A DNA stretch of 64,000 bases from Bradymonadales bacterium (GTDB taxonomy: Bacteria > Myxococcota_A > Bradymonadia > JAFGEP01), in NCBI GenBank assembly GCA_016931535.1, contig JAFGEP010000097.1:1-64000 (forward strand). Direction: 5' to 3'. Positions within the stretch are counted from its first letter, which is position 1; each line of letters begins with the position of its first letter. The translations under genes were made by a program, and so were the position numbers. Positions 37,254 to 45,980 of the stretch are shown one piece after another. The notes under the pieces are model-generated. The model did not search any database and was not told where the DNA came from. It worked only from the letters and a program-made list of their open reading frames with translations.

Positions 37254-39238
37254 CAGTGAGCTCCTCCGGAAACGCAGGCCGAGTGGCAAGCCGAGTGACA
37301 GGCCGAGTGGCAGGCGGAGTGGCAGGCCGAGTGGCAGGCCGAGTGGCAAGCCGAGTGACAGGCGGAATGGCAAGCCGAGTGGCAGGCCGAGTGCTCGTAG
37401 ATGGCGGTCAGGTCGGTCTCCTTGAAGGCCATGAAGGAGGCCTTGACCGGCTCCGACCCCAGCGCGTTCAGATCCCCGGCGAAGCTGAGGCTGGCTCCGC
37501 CGCCTCCGAACCGGCCTCCTTCCCCCGTCCAGGAATCGGCCTGAGCCAGGTCTGCTGCCGCCCCCCCCCCACCGGAGGCCGAGGGGGTTTGGGAGCTCCA
37601 GATCGCCGATCCCTGGCTGTGGTGGGTGACCACCCACCATGGATAGTAGCGCTGCGGGAAAGCGGCCCATGGCCGATGTGCGGATGTCTCGTCCGCGGGG
37701 AGCTGTAGGGGGGGCTCCAGATCACCCACATCGGGCACCAGCTCGGCAAATCGAGCCCGATAGTGAGCCCGGGTCGCCTCCAGGTCCGCATCCCAGGCCT
37801 TGCGCTGAATGGTGCCGGTGATCAGCTCCCCCAGGGTCTGAGCCAGGTCTGCGGGCAACGGTCCAGGCTCGGTCGGCAGCTGCTTGTAGACGAAAGCCAG
37901 GTAGGGCTCCTCCTCGGGGGGCTCCTCCCCTTTCCTGGCCAGCCGGAGGCTTGCGCCCTCCCCCTGGCGCACCAGCATACCGGCGGCCTGAAGGGCATCG
38001 AGCACCATCGCCAGGACCACCCGGAAGGGCAGCCCCAAAAGAACCAGCGCCTCGATCTCGGTCAGCTCAGCCACCTTGCCCTCTACCCGAAAGCTGGAGA
38101 TGCGGATCCGCGGAGGCTCCCAGTCATCGCGCTCCCAGAGGACATCGGGCGCGGTGGCATAGGCCCGAGCCAGCCCCCGGTGCTTCTTCAACATCACCAG
38201 CAGGAAAAGAAGCACGGCCGCCAGGAGGATCAGGAAGGTCGACAGGACGAACCCGACACTCTGCTGGCGTTCCGCGTCGCGATCCCGCTCGCCGACGCCG
38301 ATCTCCACCCGCTCCGCCGATCCGGTGTCCCCGAGCGGCCGCTCCACCATCTGTTGAGCCGCTTCGGTGCGGATGGGCGGCAACCGGTCGAAGTACCTTT
38401 CCGGCAGGTAAAGCTGGATGCGATGGTCGCCCCGGGTCGACACGTGTTCCTGGTGCGTCCGCATCTGCAGGACGGAGCCGGTACCCGAGGCGACCCCTTC
38501 GTAGAGGATCCGATAGCGCTGGTTGACCCATGGCTCGGTCCGCAGACCGAGGGTGGTGGCACCCTGGAGGCCCAGGTCGCCGGCCGATGAGGGTACCGAG
38601 AGAAAGCGCAGGGTGACCGTCTGGTGCTCCAGCGGTTCATCCCACTGTACCGGGGCCCAGTTGAGCGTTACCAGGCGTTCGCCCTCGGGGCTGACGGTGC
38701 TTCCCATCCGACCGGCTGGGACCAGGTTGGCCTGGTATCGAAAGAAATAGGTGGCCTCACCGGGTCCCCAGGAGGCGCCGTTGGCCAGGACGATGTCGAA
38801 CTTTCCGGGGCGGACTCGGCTGATGGAGAGGGGGACATTTCGTCCCCCGGGCAGCTCGGCAACGGACTGCTGCTCGAGAAACCGGGGGGTCTCGGCCGCA
38901 CCCTCGAAGTAGAAGCCGTGCATGTTCGAGGAATCGGTCCGCCACCGGCAGGTATAGCTCACCTCGGCGCTGCCATCGGCCGCGATGGCCAGATCCACCT
39001 CGACCCAACGCAGATCGGTGCCGGCCGTGGCATTCTGATCGACAACCAGAAGCGACAGGCAGGCCAGCAGCAAGGGGAGCAACACTTCGATCTTGGCTTT
39101 GGCGGGATGTCTCGCCGCCGCTCGCGATTCCCGCTGCGAGAGGGCGGGTGTCCTGTCCGGATCGGTCGGGCGACCCGGCGGGGCCGAGAGGGGCGTGGAG
39201 CCCGTGCGGATGGGATGAAGAACACCTCGACCTTTCAT
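37253..39238 (-). CDS. DUF2207-like membrane protein with (HSAC)10 C-terminal tail
   Basis: The 661-aa product has a signal/anchor at about 49-66 and an extracytoplasmic beta-rich domain (75-325: RWVEVDLAIAADGSAEVSY, LNWAPVQWDEPLEHQTVTL) like DUF2207 proteins. One strong membrane helix (328-350) follows, then a cytosolic region. Residues 395-440 look winged-helix-like. A Gly-rich stretch (GEGGRFGGGGAS) precedes the tail. Residues 616-655 are exactly ten HSAC units, then VSGGAH ends the protein. The predicted topology puts the tail in the cytosol, where the cotranscribed PqqD-like radical SAM enzyme could reach it. ATG 39238 has AGGAAAGG upstream. The function is unknown. Confidence 0.85.
   Translation of the reverse strand: MKGRGVLHPIRTGSTPLSAPPGRPTDPDRTPALSQRESRAAARHPAKAKIEVLLPLLLACLSLLVVDQNATAGTDLRWVEVDLAIAADGSAEVSYTCRWRTDSSNMHGFYFEGAAETPRFLEQQSVAELPGGRNVPLSISRVRPGKFDIVLANGASWGPGEATYFFRYQANLVPAGRMGSTVSPEGERLVTLNWAPVQWDEPLEHQTVTLRFLSVPSSAGDLGLQGATTLGLRTEPWVNQRYRILYEGVASGTGSVLQMRTHQEHVSTRGDHRIQLYLPERYFDRLPPIRTEAAQQMVERPLGDTGSAERVEIGVGERDRDAERQQSVGFVLSTFLILLAAVLLFLLVMLKKHRGLARAYATAPDVLWERDDWEPPRIRISSFRVEGKVAELTEIEALVLLGLPFRVVLAMVLDALQAAGMLVRQGEGASLRLARKGEEPPEEEPYLAFVYKQLPTEPGPLPADLAQTLGELITGTIQRKAWDADLEATRAHYRARFAELVPDVGDLEPPLQLPADETSAHRPWAAFPQRYYPWWVVTHHSQGSAIWSSQTPSASGGGGAAADLAQADSWTGEGGRFGGGGASLSFAGDLNALGSEPVKASFMAFKETDLTAIYEHSACHSACHSACHSACHSACHSACHSACHSACHSACHSACVSGGAH
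37274..37393 (-). repeat. Ten 12-bp coding repeats (HSAC tail)
   Basis: Ten exact-length 12-bp units encode His-Ser-Ala-Cys. The units differ only synonymously: His CAC or CAT, Ser TCG or TCC, Ala GCC or GCT, Cys TGC or TGT. The DNA has thus drifted while the peptide stayed perfect, which points to selection on the peptide and argues against a very recent slippage expansion. Confidence 0.95.
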
Positions 39239-39259
39239 GCGCCTTTCCTGGTTTGACTC

Positions 39260-39913
39260 CTACCGCCAGTCGAGCCGGGGCCACCTTTTTTTGGCGGCCA
39301 AACGTCGCAGCCTGATATCGGGGTTGACGGTATGAGGGTGTCTCACCCGCTCGAGCATGGGCAGATCGGTGATGCTATCGGTGTAGAAATAGCTGTCATC
39401 GAGGTCGACCTGCATTTCGCGGGCGAACTGCTCGGCCAGGACCACCTTGCCTCGGCCAAAAGAGATGGGGCCACTCAACCGACCCGTAAACAGACCGTTC
39501 ACGACCTCGTAGCGGGTGCAGAGCACCGCATCCAGCCGGAACAGCTCGGCGGCCAGCTCCGACTCGTAGAGCGAGGAAGAGGTCAAGAGGACGACCAGGC
39601 GGTTCTCCTTGCGATGGCCGTCGAGCACCGGCCAACAGCCGGGAGCGACGTGCCCCGCCACCTCCTGGTGGAACCAATCGCTGGTCCATCGTCTCACATT
39701 CTCCTCGCGTTCTCCCTTGATGGTCTGGAGCGCCTTGAGCATTCCCCGCTCGATATCGACCAGGCCGAATCGGTAGCCCAGCAGGTAGAGGGCGGCCTGG
39801 AGCATGGTCCAGCGGCCGATGCGGCCGGCGCGGCGTTCTCGATCCATCCAGAGGGCGGCGCTGTTGACGGTCAACAGGGTCCCGTCGAGGTCGAAAAAGG
39901 CGGCTGTCTTCAC
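39260..39913 (-). CDS. HAD-superfamily subfamily IB phosphatase
   Basis: The 217-aa cytosolic enzyme has motif I FFDLDGTLL (two catalytic Asp), motif II VLLTSSSLYE, the Lys motif in FGRGKVVLAE and motif IV YTDSITDLPML. This is the SerB-like IB pattern, with a helical cap between motifs I and II. Members hydrolyse small phosphomonoesters such as phosphoserine; the substrate here is not known. The start is GTG 39913. It lies 21 bp upstream of the HSAC-tailed gene on the same strand, so it may lead that operon. Confidence 0.85.
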   Translation of the reverse strand: MKTAAFFDLDGTLLTVNSAALWMDRERRAGRIGRWTMLQAALYLLGYRFGLVDIERGMLKALQTIKGEREENVRRWTSDWFHQEVAGHVAPGCWPVLDGHRKENRLVVLLTSSSLYESELAAELFRLDAVLCTRYEVVNGLFTGRLSGPISFGRGKVVLAEQFAREMQVDLDDSYFYTDSITDLPMLERVRHPHTVNPDIRLRRLAAKKRWPRLDWR

Positions 39914-40180
39914 GTCAACTGCTCTGCCAAGAAGGGAGCGCTCCCAAGTGGGCTCAAGTCAGCGGTAGGGCGATGATAGCCGAGGGGTGGTGGGGGTACA
40001 AGCTGTCTCGGCACCATGGAACGAGCCGAGCGGTTGTTCCTGGTGGTCTGAGCTCGAGAGCCGATCGGCCAACCTGTGCACGCGAAGGGAACACGCCGAA
40101 CTCTTTGCATCTGCACCGCTGACGGTGTACTTTCGAGAGGCCAACATTCGTCGTGACAATGACCAGCCCTGGCGTGGGTC

Positions 40181-41029
40181 ATGGACAAGAGCAAGTTCAA
40201 AGCCAAGATCCGTACGAGTGAGAACTATAGCTTCGTGCGTCTCAAGGGCGTCCTGGACGAAGACAACGACCTGGCGGGGTTGCTGCCCCGCTTGACCGGC
40301 AGCGTGCTCATCGTGGATGCCGGCGAGGTGACCCGGATCAGCTCCTGCGGAGTGCGAGACTGGGTTGGCTGGCGGCAGGAGCTGGAACGGCGCGGCATCA
40401 AGCTGGTCCTGATCCGCTGCTCTCCCTCCTTTGTGACCCAGATCAACCTGGTGACCAACTTCGTGGGGAACGCGACGGTCTACAGCTTTCAGATCCCTTA
40501 CTATTGCCCCACCTGCGATCGCGAGAAGCAGAAGTTGGTGGAGACCGCCAGCTTGACCGAGCAGCTCCCGGTGCGCGCTCCCTCCTTCCGGTGCACCGAT
40601 TGCGGCGGCGCCCTGGAGTTCGACGACATCGAGGAATCCTACTTCGCCTTCATCAACAGCGCCGAGGCCGCCCAGCCCGATCTCCGGGTGCGTCTGCTGG
40701 TGGAGGAGGTGGCTCCCGATGTGGAAGCCAAGATCCGGGCGCTGAACGAGACGGGCAGCGTCTCTCTTTCCGGTCCCCTGCAATCGGTCACCAGTCGAAC
40801 CCCCGACAGCGCACCGCATTTCGGCCCGCTGCCCCCCAACTACCTGGACATCGAGGAGGAGATCACCGGGCAGTTCGCCGCCGTGCCCAACACCACGGCA
40901 GAACCGGCGGATCTGGTCGAGACCGATACGGAGCCGGAATCGCAGAGCCCGGCCTTGATGATCGCCTTCGTCATCTCTGCCGTGGTGGTCATCGGCTTGC
41001 TCATCTACTTTGCCATCACCGGGATCTGA
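40181..41029 (+). CDS. STAS-domain protein with zinc-ribbon and C-terminal membrane anchor
   Basis: The 282-aa product has a STAS domain (1-100) in which DAGEVTRISSCGVRDWVGW keeps a Ser at the anti-sigma-antagonist phosphorylation position. Two Cys pairs follow (CPTC at about 109 and CTDC at about 134), probably a zinc ribbon. After a helical and acidic linker, a C-terminal membrane helix (about 260-280: LMIAFVISAVVVIGLLIYFA) anchors it. It starts the six-gene signalling run that also contains a SpoIIE phosphatase and a HATPase, the two enzymes that act on STAS proteins in partner switching. A tail-anchored STAS protein is unusual. Confidence 0.8.
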   Translation: MDKSKFKAKIRTSENYSFVRLKGVLDEDNDLAGLLPRLTGSVLIVDAGEVTRISSCGVRDWVGWRQELERRGIKLVLIRCSPSFVTQINLVTNFVGNATVYSFQIPYYCPTCDREKQKLVETASLTEQLPVRAPSFRCTDCGGALEFDDIEESYFAFINSAEAAQPDLRVRLLVEEVAPDVEAKIRALNETGSVSLSGPLQSVTSRTPDSAPHFGPLPPNYLDIEEEITGQFAAVPNTTAEPADLVETDTEPESQSPALMIAFVISAVVVIGLLIYFAITGI

Positions 41030-41091
41030 AGGCATGAACTCAGGGTATCGGCAATCTCCGTCAGCGGTGCAGGTCAGGGAGGAGTAGCGCG

Positions 41092-41631
41092 ATGATCTCG
41101 GAACGCACCCTGGAAACCGTCAAGACCCTGGTTGGCGCCTTGTTGGACGCCTATGTGCTGGTCGATCCCAAGCAGAAGATCCTGGAGTTCAACCAGCTCT
41201 TCTATGGATTGTTCCCGCGGAGCTTGGCCCGAAACCTCAAGAAAAAGCCGCTCGACAAGCTGTTGGAGTTCCAACTCGGCAAGGAACCGGTCGACCTGGT
41301 GGCACAATGTGTCACCAAGGGAAAGCCGGTGCGCTACGAGGAGATCGTCGGCCTTATCGGATCGGAAACCAGCTGCAAGTTCGTCGCCTCCGCCGTCCCC
41401 CTGTTCGATGACAAGCAGGAGGTGGCCGGGGTCTTTATCTGCCTGCGCGACATCACCGACGAGGCCGCCACACTGGCCAAGTATCGCCAGACACTGGAGC
41501 AGGATGCCAGGGAACAGGACCTCCTCCAGAAACGGATCGAGGAGGCCACCACGGAGACGACCCAGCTGAAAGATCGGCTCAACCGCACGGAAAAAGAGCT
41601 GCTGGATTACAAGAAAGGTCTGCTGATCTGA
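41092..41631 (+). CDS. PAS-domain protein with C-terminal coiled coil
   Basis: The 179-aa product has one PAS domain (about 8-125: LLDAYVLVDPKQKILEFNQL, ending VAGVFICLRDITDEA) and a helical, charged coiled coil (125-175). It has no output domain, so it must act by binding a partner. It lies between the STAS and SpoIIE genes (62 and 31 bp gaps) and probably feeds a signal into that switch. ATG 41092 has GGAGGAG upstream. Confidence 0.82.
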   Translation: MISERTLETVKTLVGALLDAYVLVDPKQKILEFNQLFYGLFPRSLARNLKKKPLDKLLEFQLGKEPVDLVAQCVTKGKPVRYEEIVGLIGSETSCKFVASAVPLFDDKQEVAGVFICLRDITDEAATLAKYRQTLEQDAREQDLLQKRIEEATTETTQLKDRLNRTEKELLDYKKGLLI

Positions 41632-41662
41632 GATCGGCCAGAGAGAGGCCACCGAATACCCC

Positions 41663-43285
41663 ATGAGACTGAGCATCCGCGCCAAGATGATCACCACGTC
41701 GGCCCTGCTGGTGGCCTTTGTGGTCGTGGTCTTCGCCTTCATCAGCGATCACATGGCCCGACGAGATCTGGCCGAAGACTCCACCAGCTTGAGCGAACGC
41801 CGGCAACAGGCCAGCCGCCAGCTGGGCCTCCTGCTGAGCCACATCGTGGCCCGTGGTTCGCTCCCGCTGGTAGCCGACTACCAGATCCCCAACCTCAACA
41901 ACCTGGTGACCAACCTGGTCGCAGAATCGGACCGCAGCGAGGTGGAGATCATCCGGGCAGCCATCCTCGACAGCCGAAACCATGTGCTGGTGTGGGCTCC
42001 AGGGGAGGAGCAGCCGGTCTTCGAACCGGGTCGGTTCGGACTGGACTCCTTCGACCAGGTCACCCAGCCCAGGGTGTTCGGGGAGCAACCCGCCGGAACG
42101 GAGCCCAGTGGTTTCATCGTCATCGCCCCCATCCATTCCGATGACCTCGTGCTAGGCCATACCGTGATCGAGTTCGGTGCCGGGCCGGTGCTGTCCGAGC
42201 TGGATGAGATCCAGGCCAGCACCGCGCAACGCATCGCCCAACGACAGCGCAACACCTGGATTCTCGGTGGGCTGGCCGTGCTTTTGGGCATCTTCATCGC
42301 CATCCTGCAAAGCCTGGGCATCACCAACCCGATCCACCGCCTGGCCGGCTCGGCAGAGAAGATCGCCGCCGGAGACCTGGAAGTTCGGGTTCCGTTCCGC
42401 GGCAAGGACGAGATCGGCCGGCTGGGTGAGAGCTTCAACCACATGGCCGATCGCCTCAAATCGCTGCTGTCGGAGACGGCCGAGAAAGCCACCATGCAGA
42501 AAGAGCTCGAGGTGGCGCGGATCATCCAGGAGACCCTGCTACCCCCTTCGGGCCTGATCAAGCGAGATCCCCTGCACATCTACGGGTACTTCCGTTCTGC
42601 CAGCGTGTGCGGCGGAGATTTCTGGAACGTGATGGACCTGGCCGATGGGCGGACACTGGTCGTGGTGGGAGACGTCAGCGGCCATGGAATCCCCAGCGCC
42701 ATGATCGCCGCCGCGGCCAAATCCAGCCTGGACACCATCCGCAACATCAGCGGCAAGAATCTCTCCTTGACCTTCCTTCTGGAGGAGATGAACCGGACCA
42801 TCTTCGCCTCCGCCAAGCGCAAGTTCGTCATGAGCTTTTTTGCCCTGGCCTTCGACCGGCCCAAGAACGAGCTCTACTACGCCAATGCGGGGCACAACTT
42901 TCCCCTTCTGGTGCGCCGCAAGGAGGGAGAGCCGGACATCCGGGGGCTGGTTGCCCGCGGCAATCGCCTCGGTGACGTGGAAAACAGCCGCTACATGGAA
43001 CAGCGACTGGCCCTCCAACCCGGCGACCTGATCGCCCTGTTCACCGATGGAGTGATCGAGTACCGCAACCGCGAGGGCGAGGAGTACGGCGAACGGCGCT
43101 TTCGCCAGGCACTTAGCACCAATAGCGAAAAGGACGCTCCCGATATCGGCACCGCCGTGCTGCGCGATCTCTCCCAGTTCGCAGCCCAGGCTCCTCAGGG
43201 TGACGATGTAACCCTGATCGTCATCAAGGTGGGGCAACCGTTCAAAGGCCAGGCCGCCACCCCCACCAGCTCCCCGGCCGTTTGA
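41663..43285 (+). CDS. Membrane sensor with HAMP and SpoIIE/PP2C phosphatase domain (RsbU-like)
   Basis: The 540-aa product has a membrane helix at 10-28, a periplasmic sensor (30-190) and a second helix (about 194-215: WILGGLAVLLGIFIAIL). A HAMP domain follows (NPIHRLAGSAEKIAAGDLEV), then a PP2C phosphatase domain (about 295-530). Metal-binding Asp residues appear in SVCGGDFWNV, VVGDVSGHGIPSAM, LFTDGVIEYRN and GDDVTLIVIK. Such enzymes dephosphorylate STAS proteins. The STAS gene two places upstream is the natural substrate, and the HATPase protein at the operon end the natural kinase. Confidence 0.93.
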   Translation: MRLSIRAKMITTSALLVAFVVVVFAFISDHMARRDLAEDSTSLSERRQQASRQLGLLLSHIVARGSLPLVADYQIPNLNNLVTNLVAESDRSEVEIIRAAILDSRNHVLVWAPGEEQPVFEPGRFGLDSFDQVTQPRVFGEQPAGTEPSGFIVIAPIHSDDLVLGHTVIEFGAGPVLSELDEIQASTAQRIAQRQRNTWILGGLAVLLGIFIAILQSLGITNPIHRLAGSAEKIAAGDLEVRVPFRGKDEIGRLGESFNHMADRLKSLLSETAEKATMQKELEVARIIQETLLPPSGLIKRDPLHIYGYFRSASVCGGDFWNVMDLADGRTLVVVGDVSGHGIPSAMIAAAAKSSLDTIRNISGKNLSLTFLLEEMNRTIFASAKRKFVMSFFALAFDRPKNELYYANAGHNFPLLVRRKEGEPDIRGLVARGNRLGDVENSRYMEQRLALQPGDLIALFTDGVIEYRNREGEEYGERRFRQALSTNSEKDAPDIGTAVLRDLSQFAAQAPQGDDVTLIVIKVGQPFKGQAATPTSSPAV

Positions 43286-43481
43286 GTCCGAAGTCCTCTG
43301 ACAACCGTCCATGACCACCACCTGCGGTCGGCTGCCACAGTCCGTTGCCCCTCACTCTGTTCGCGTCCTGGCGCCCTTGGCTCGACCGGGGTCCAGGCGA
43401 TCGATCCCGTTGGCCACCGCACGCTGTCCGCTTGACTCCGCGCTTGACTTGCTCGACCATGAGACAAAAGAGCACCCACCG

Positions 43482-45980
43482 ATGATGGCCATGCAAACCT
43501 ATCGCACTCGGTTCCGACAAGCGTTCGCTCGCTTTCTCTGCCTGCTGGTCGCCCTGATCCTGGCGGCAGCTACCGGCGAGGTGGTGGCGCAGACAGGCCG
43601 CTACGAGGGGACAACCCAGGCTCAACAGGCCTTCGCCCGGGGCCAGGCCCAGGCCGCTGAAGGCGACCGGCTGCTGCGCGAGGGAGAACAGGACCGCGCC
43701 CAAAGAGCGTATGCCCAGGCGGAACGGGAATACCGGGAGGCGATCCGGCACAATGCCGATTACCTGGAGGCGATCGAGCGTCTCGCCTATGTCATGTACG
43801 TGTCAGGACGGAGCCGGGAGGCGGTCGATCTGCTCGAAGAGGCGTTGGACCGACATCCCGGTGATCTGTCCCTCCGCCGCATGATGGGGATCAACCTGTA
43901 CGAGCTGGGCCAGATCCCGCAAGCCATCACCATCCTGGAGGAGATCGACCAGCTCGGGGGAGCCACAACCGACGTCACTTTCATTCTAGGCAAGTACTAC
44001 TACGAACAGGAGAGCTATCCCACAGCCATCTCCTACTTCCAGCGCTACCTGGTGGACCAGCCGGCGGACGCGGCGACGCACGGCGCCCTGGGTAACGCCT
44101 ACCTGCGGACCGAGCAGTACGAGCTGGCGCTGGCCGAGTTCCGGACTGTCATCGATCTGGCTCCCGACAACCTGACGGCCCGGATCAACATCGGCGACGT
44201 CTACTTCGCCTCGGCCGACCATGAGCGAGCCATCAACGTCTACAGCTACGTCGTGGAAAGAGACCCCGAAAACGTCCGCCTGTGGTTCAACATGGGCAAG
44301 TCCTACTTCGAGCTGGGGCGATTCTCCGAGGCGTTGGACTCCTTCCAGCGGGTCACCAGGCTGCGCCCCGACCTGCACCAGGGGCACTACTATGCAGGCG
44401 CCACCCTGGTGGAGCTGAGGCGGTACGAGGAGGGACGCCAGGCGCTCTCGCGAGCCATCGCCCTGGAACCGGACCACGCGCTTTCCCTGTATCGCCTCGG
44501 CCAGGCAGAAGCCCACCTGGGGCGCCTGCCGGAGGCCGAGGAGGCGCTCAACCGGGCGGTCGCGCTGAACCCTGAAGAGCCGTGGTTCGTCTGGGCGCTT
44601 GGTGATGTCCAGCGCCGCCGGGGGCGATACCAGCAAGCGGTCGAGCTGCACCAGAACGCCATCCGGATGGACGGGGACGAGTCCCCCTTCCATGAGAGCC
44701 TGGGTCGAGACCTGGTTGCACTCGGGCGGATAGACGAGGCGACCGCCTCGTTGGAGCAGGCGATCGAGCTGGACCCCGACCGGGTTTCCAGCCAGCAGGC
44801 GCTGGCCGTCAGCCTGTTGCACCGCGTCCAACTCTCCGTGGATCAGCAACGGTACGACACGGCGCAAACCGACCTGGACCGGGTCGCCGGACTGGGGACC
44901 CATCCGACCGAGGTCGCCTTGAACCAGGCCATTCTGGCACTGCTGCAAGACCAGCTCGATGCGGCCGCCCTGGCTCTGGATAGCGTGACCGGCCCCCAAC
45001 GCGATACCTTGAGTTTCCGTCGGGTCCAGGCTCAGCTCGCCCTCCAGCAGGGGCAACCAGCCAACATCGCAGAGATCCTGGCCGACCTGGCGAGCAGTGA
45101 CCCTGCCGAGCTCGACACCCGTGACGCTGCGCTGCTGGGACATGGTGCCGCCCAGGAACAGAACTGGGAAAGGGCCATTGCGCTCTTCAATCGGGCCGCT
45201 TCGTCGGATGACCGATTCCTGGCGGCCGTCTCCCTGTGCCGCCTGCGACGAGGCCTCCAGTTGGCCGACCGCAACCGCTGGGGAGATGCCGCCGACCAGT
45301 TTCGCCAGGCGCTGGACCACAGCGATCACCTGGAGTCACAAGATGTGGTCCGACTGCAGCTCTCCCTGGGGATCTCGGAGCTGGCCAATCAGAACTGGGG
45401 TCGAGCCCAACGCGCCTTGAGCGAGGCGAGACGCGGATGGGACGCGTTGCGGTCGGACAGCCGCTCGCGGCTGCCCTCCCGAGATACCCTGCGCACCCTC
45501 GATCTCTGGTTGGCTTATGCCCACTATCGGGATCGCAATTACCGGGAAGCGATCGACCAGCTGCGCGCGCTCCCCACCGGTGGGGACGCCAGGCTAGTCG
45601 CCGAGCTTCTGGTCTCAGCCCACGACCATCTGGCCCGGACCGAGCTGGAGCGCAACAACATCGCCGCCGCCCGGGCGCACTTCGAGACCGTGCTGGAACA
45701 GGTCCCCGACAACCCCATCACCCGCAACAACTATGCTTGCCTGCTCTACAGCAGTGGTGATCGGCAGGAGGCGGGGCGGATTCTCGAACAGCTGGCCGAA
45801 GCCGGCACTCCGGTCAACGCCCTCTTCAACTATGCCATCTACCTGGATGAGGTCGCCGATCAGCCGGAGTCCGCCTATCGCCACTACCTGCGCTATGTCC
45901 AGCAGGACGGCGAGGCTGCCGACGAGGCGCGCCGGTTTGCCCGCATCAAGGAGGAGGTGTTTGGATTTGAATCCCGATAA
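43482..45980 (+). CDS. Exported TPR-repeat protein
   Basis: The 832-aa product has a signal peptide (to about AQTG, residue 37) and then a nearly continuous solenoid of TPR units. Examples are AAGDRLLREGEQDRAQRAY-type helices, then repeated (A)LG..Y...A...F....L.P patterns through about residue 500 and again at the C-terminus (RAHFETVLEQVPDNPITRNN). It is periplasmic or outer-membrane facing and should bind proteins. Three nearby ATG codons (43482, 43485, 43491) are possible starts; none has a strong ribosome binding site. It overlaps the next gene by 14 bp, so it belongs to the signalling operon. Confidence 0.87.
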   Translation: MMAMQTYRTRFRQAFARFLCLLVALILAAATGEVVAQTGRYEGTTQAQQAFARGQAQAAEGDRLLREGEQDRAQRAYAQAEREYREAIRHNADYLEAIERLAYVMYVSGRSREAVDLLEEALDRHPGDLSLRRMMGINLYELGQIPQAITILEEIDQLGGATTDVTFILGKYYYEQESYPTAISYFQRYLVDQPADAATHGALGNAYLRTEQYELALAEFRTVIDLAPDNLTARINIGDVYFASADHERAINVYSYVVERDPENVRLWFNMGKSYFELGRFSEALDSFQRVTRLRPDLHQGHYYAGATLVELRRYEEGRQALSRAIALEPDHALSLYRLGQAEAHLGRLPEAEEALNRAVALNPEEPWFVWALGDVQRRRGRYQQAVELHQNAIRMDGDESPFHESLGRDLVALGRIDEATASLEQAIELDPDRVSSQQALAVSLLHRVQLSVDQQRYDTAQTDLDRVAGLGTHPTEVALNQAILALLQDQLDAAALALDSVTGPQRDTLSFRRVQAQLALQQGQPANIAEILADLASSDPAELDTRDAALLGHGAAQEQNWERAIALFNRAASSDDRFLAAVSLCRLRRGLQLADRNRWGDAADQFRQALDHSDHLESQDVVRLQLSLGISELANQNWGRAQRALSEARRGWDALRSDSRSRLPSRDTLRTLDLWLAYAHYRDRNYREAIDQLRALPTGGDARLVAELLVSAHDHLARTELERNNIAAARAHFETVLEQVPDNPITRNNYACLLYSSGDRQEAGRILEQLAEAGTPVNALFNYAIYLDEVADQPESAYRHYLRYVQQDGEAADEARRFARIKEEVFGFESR

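Noticed and set aside
37274..37393. Short direct repeats that could look like a CRISPR array or minisatellite
   Set aside because: Units are 12 bp with no spacers and keep a reading frame; they are coding repeats.
37247..37708. A plus-strand frame with a repeated ASRVTGRVAG pattern
   Set aside because: It is the complement of the HSAC coding repeat. The minus frame has the signal peptide, membrane helix and operon overlaps.
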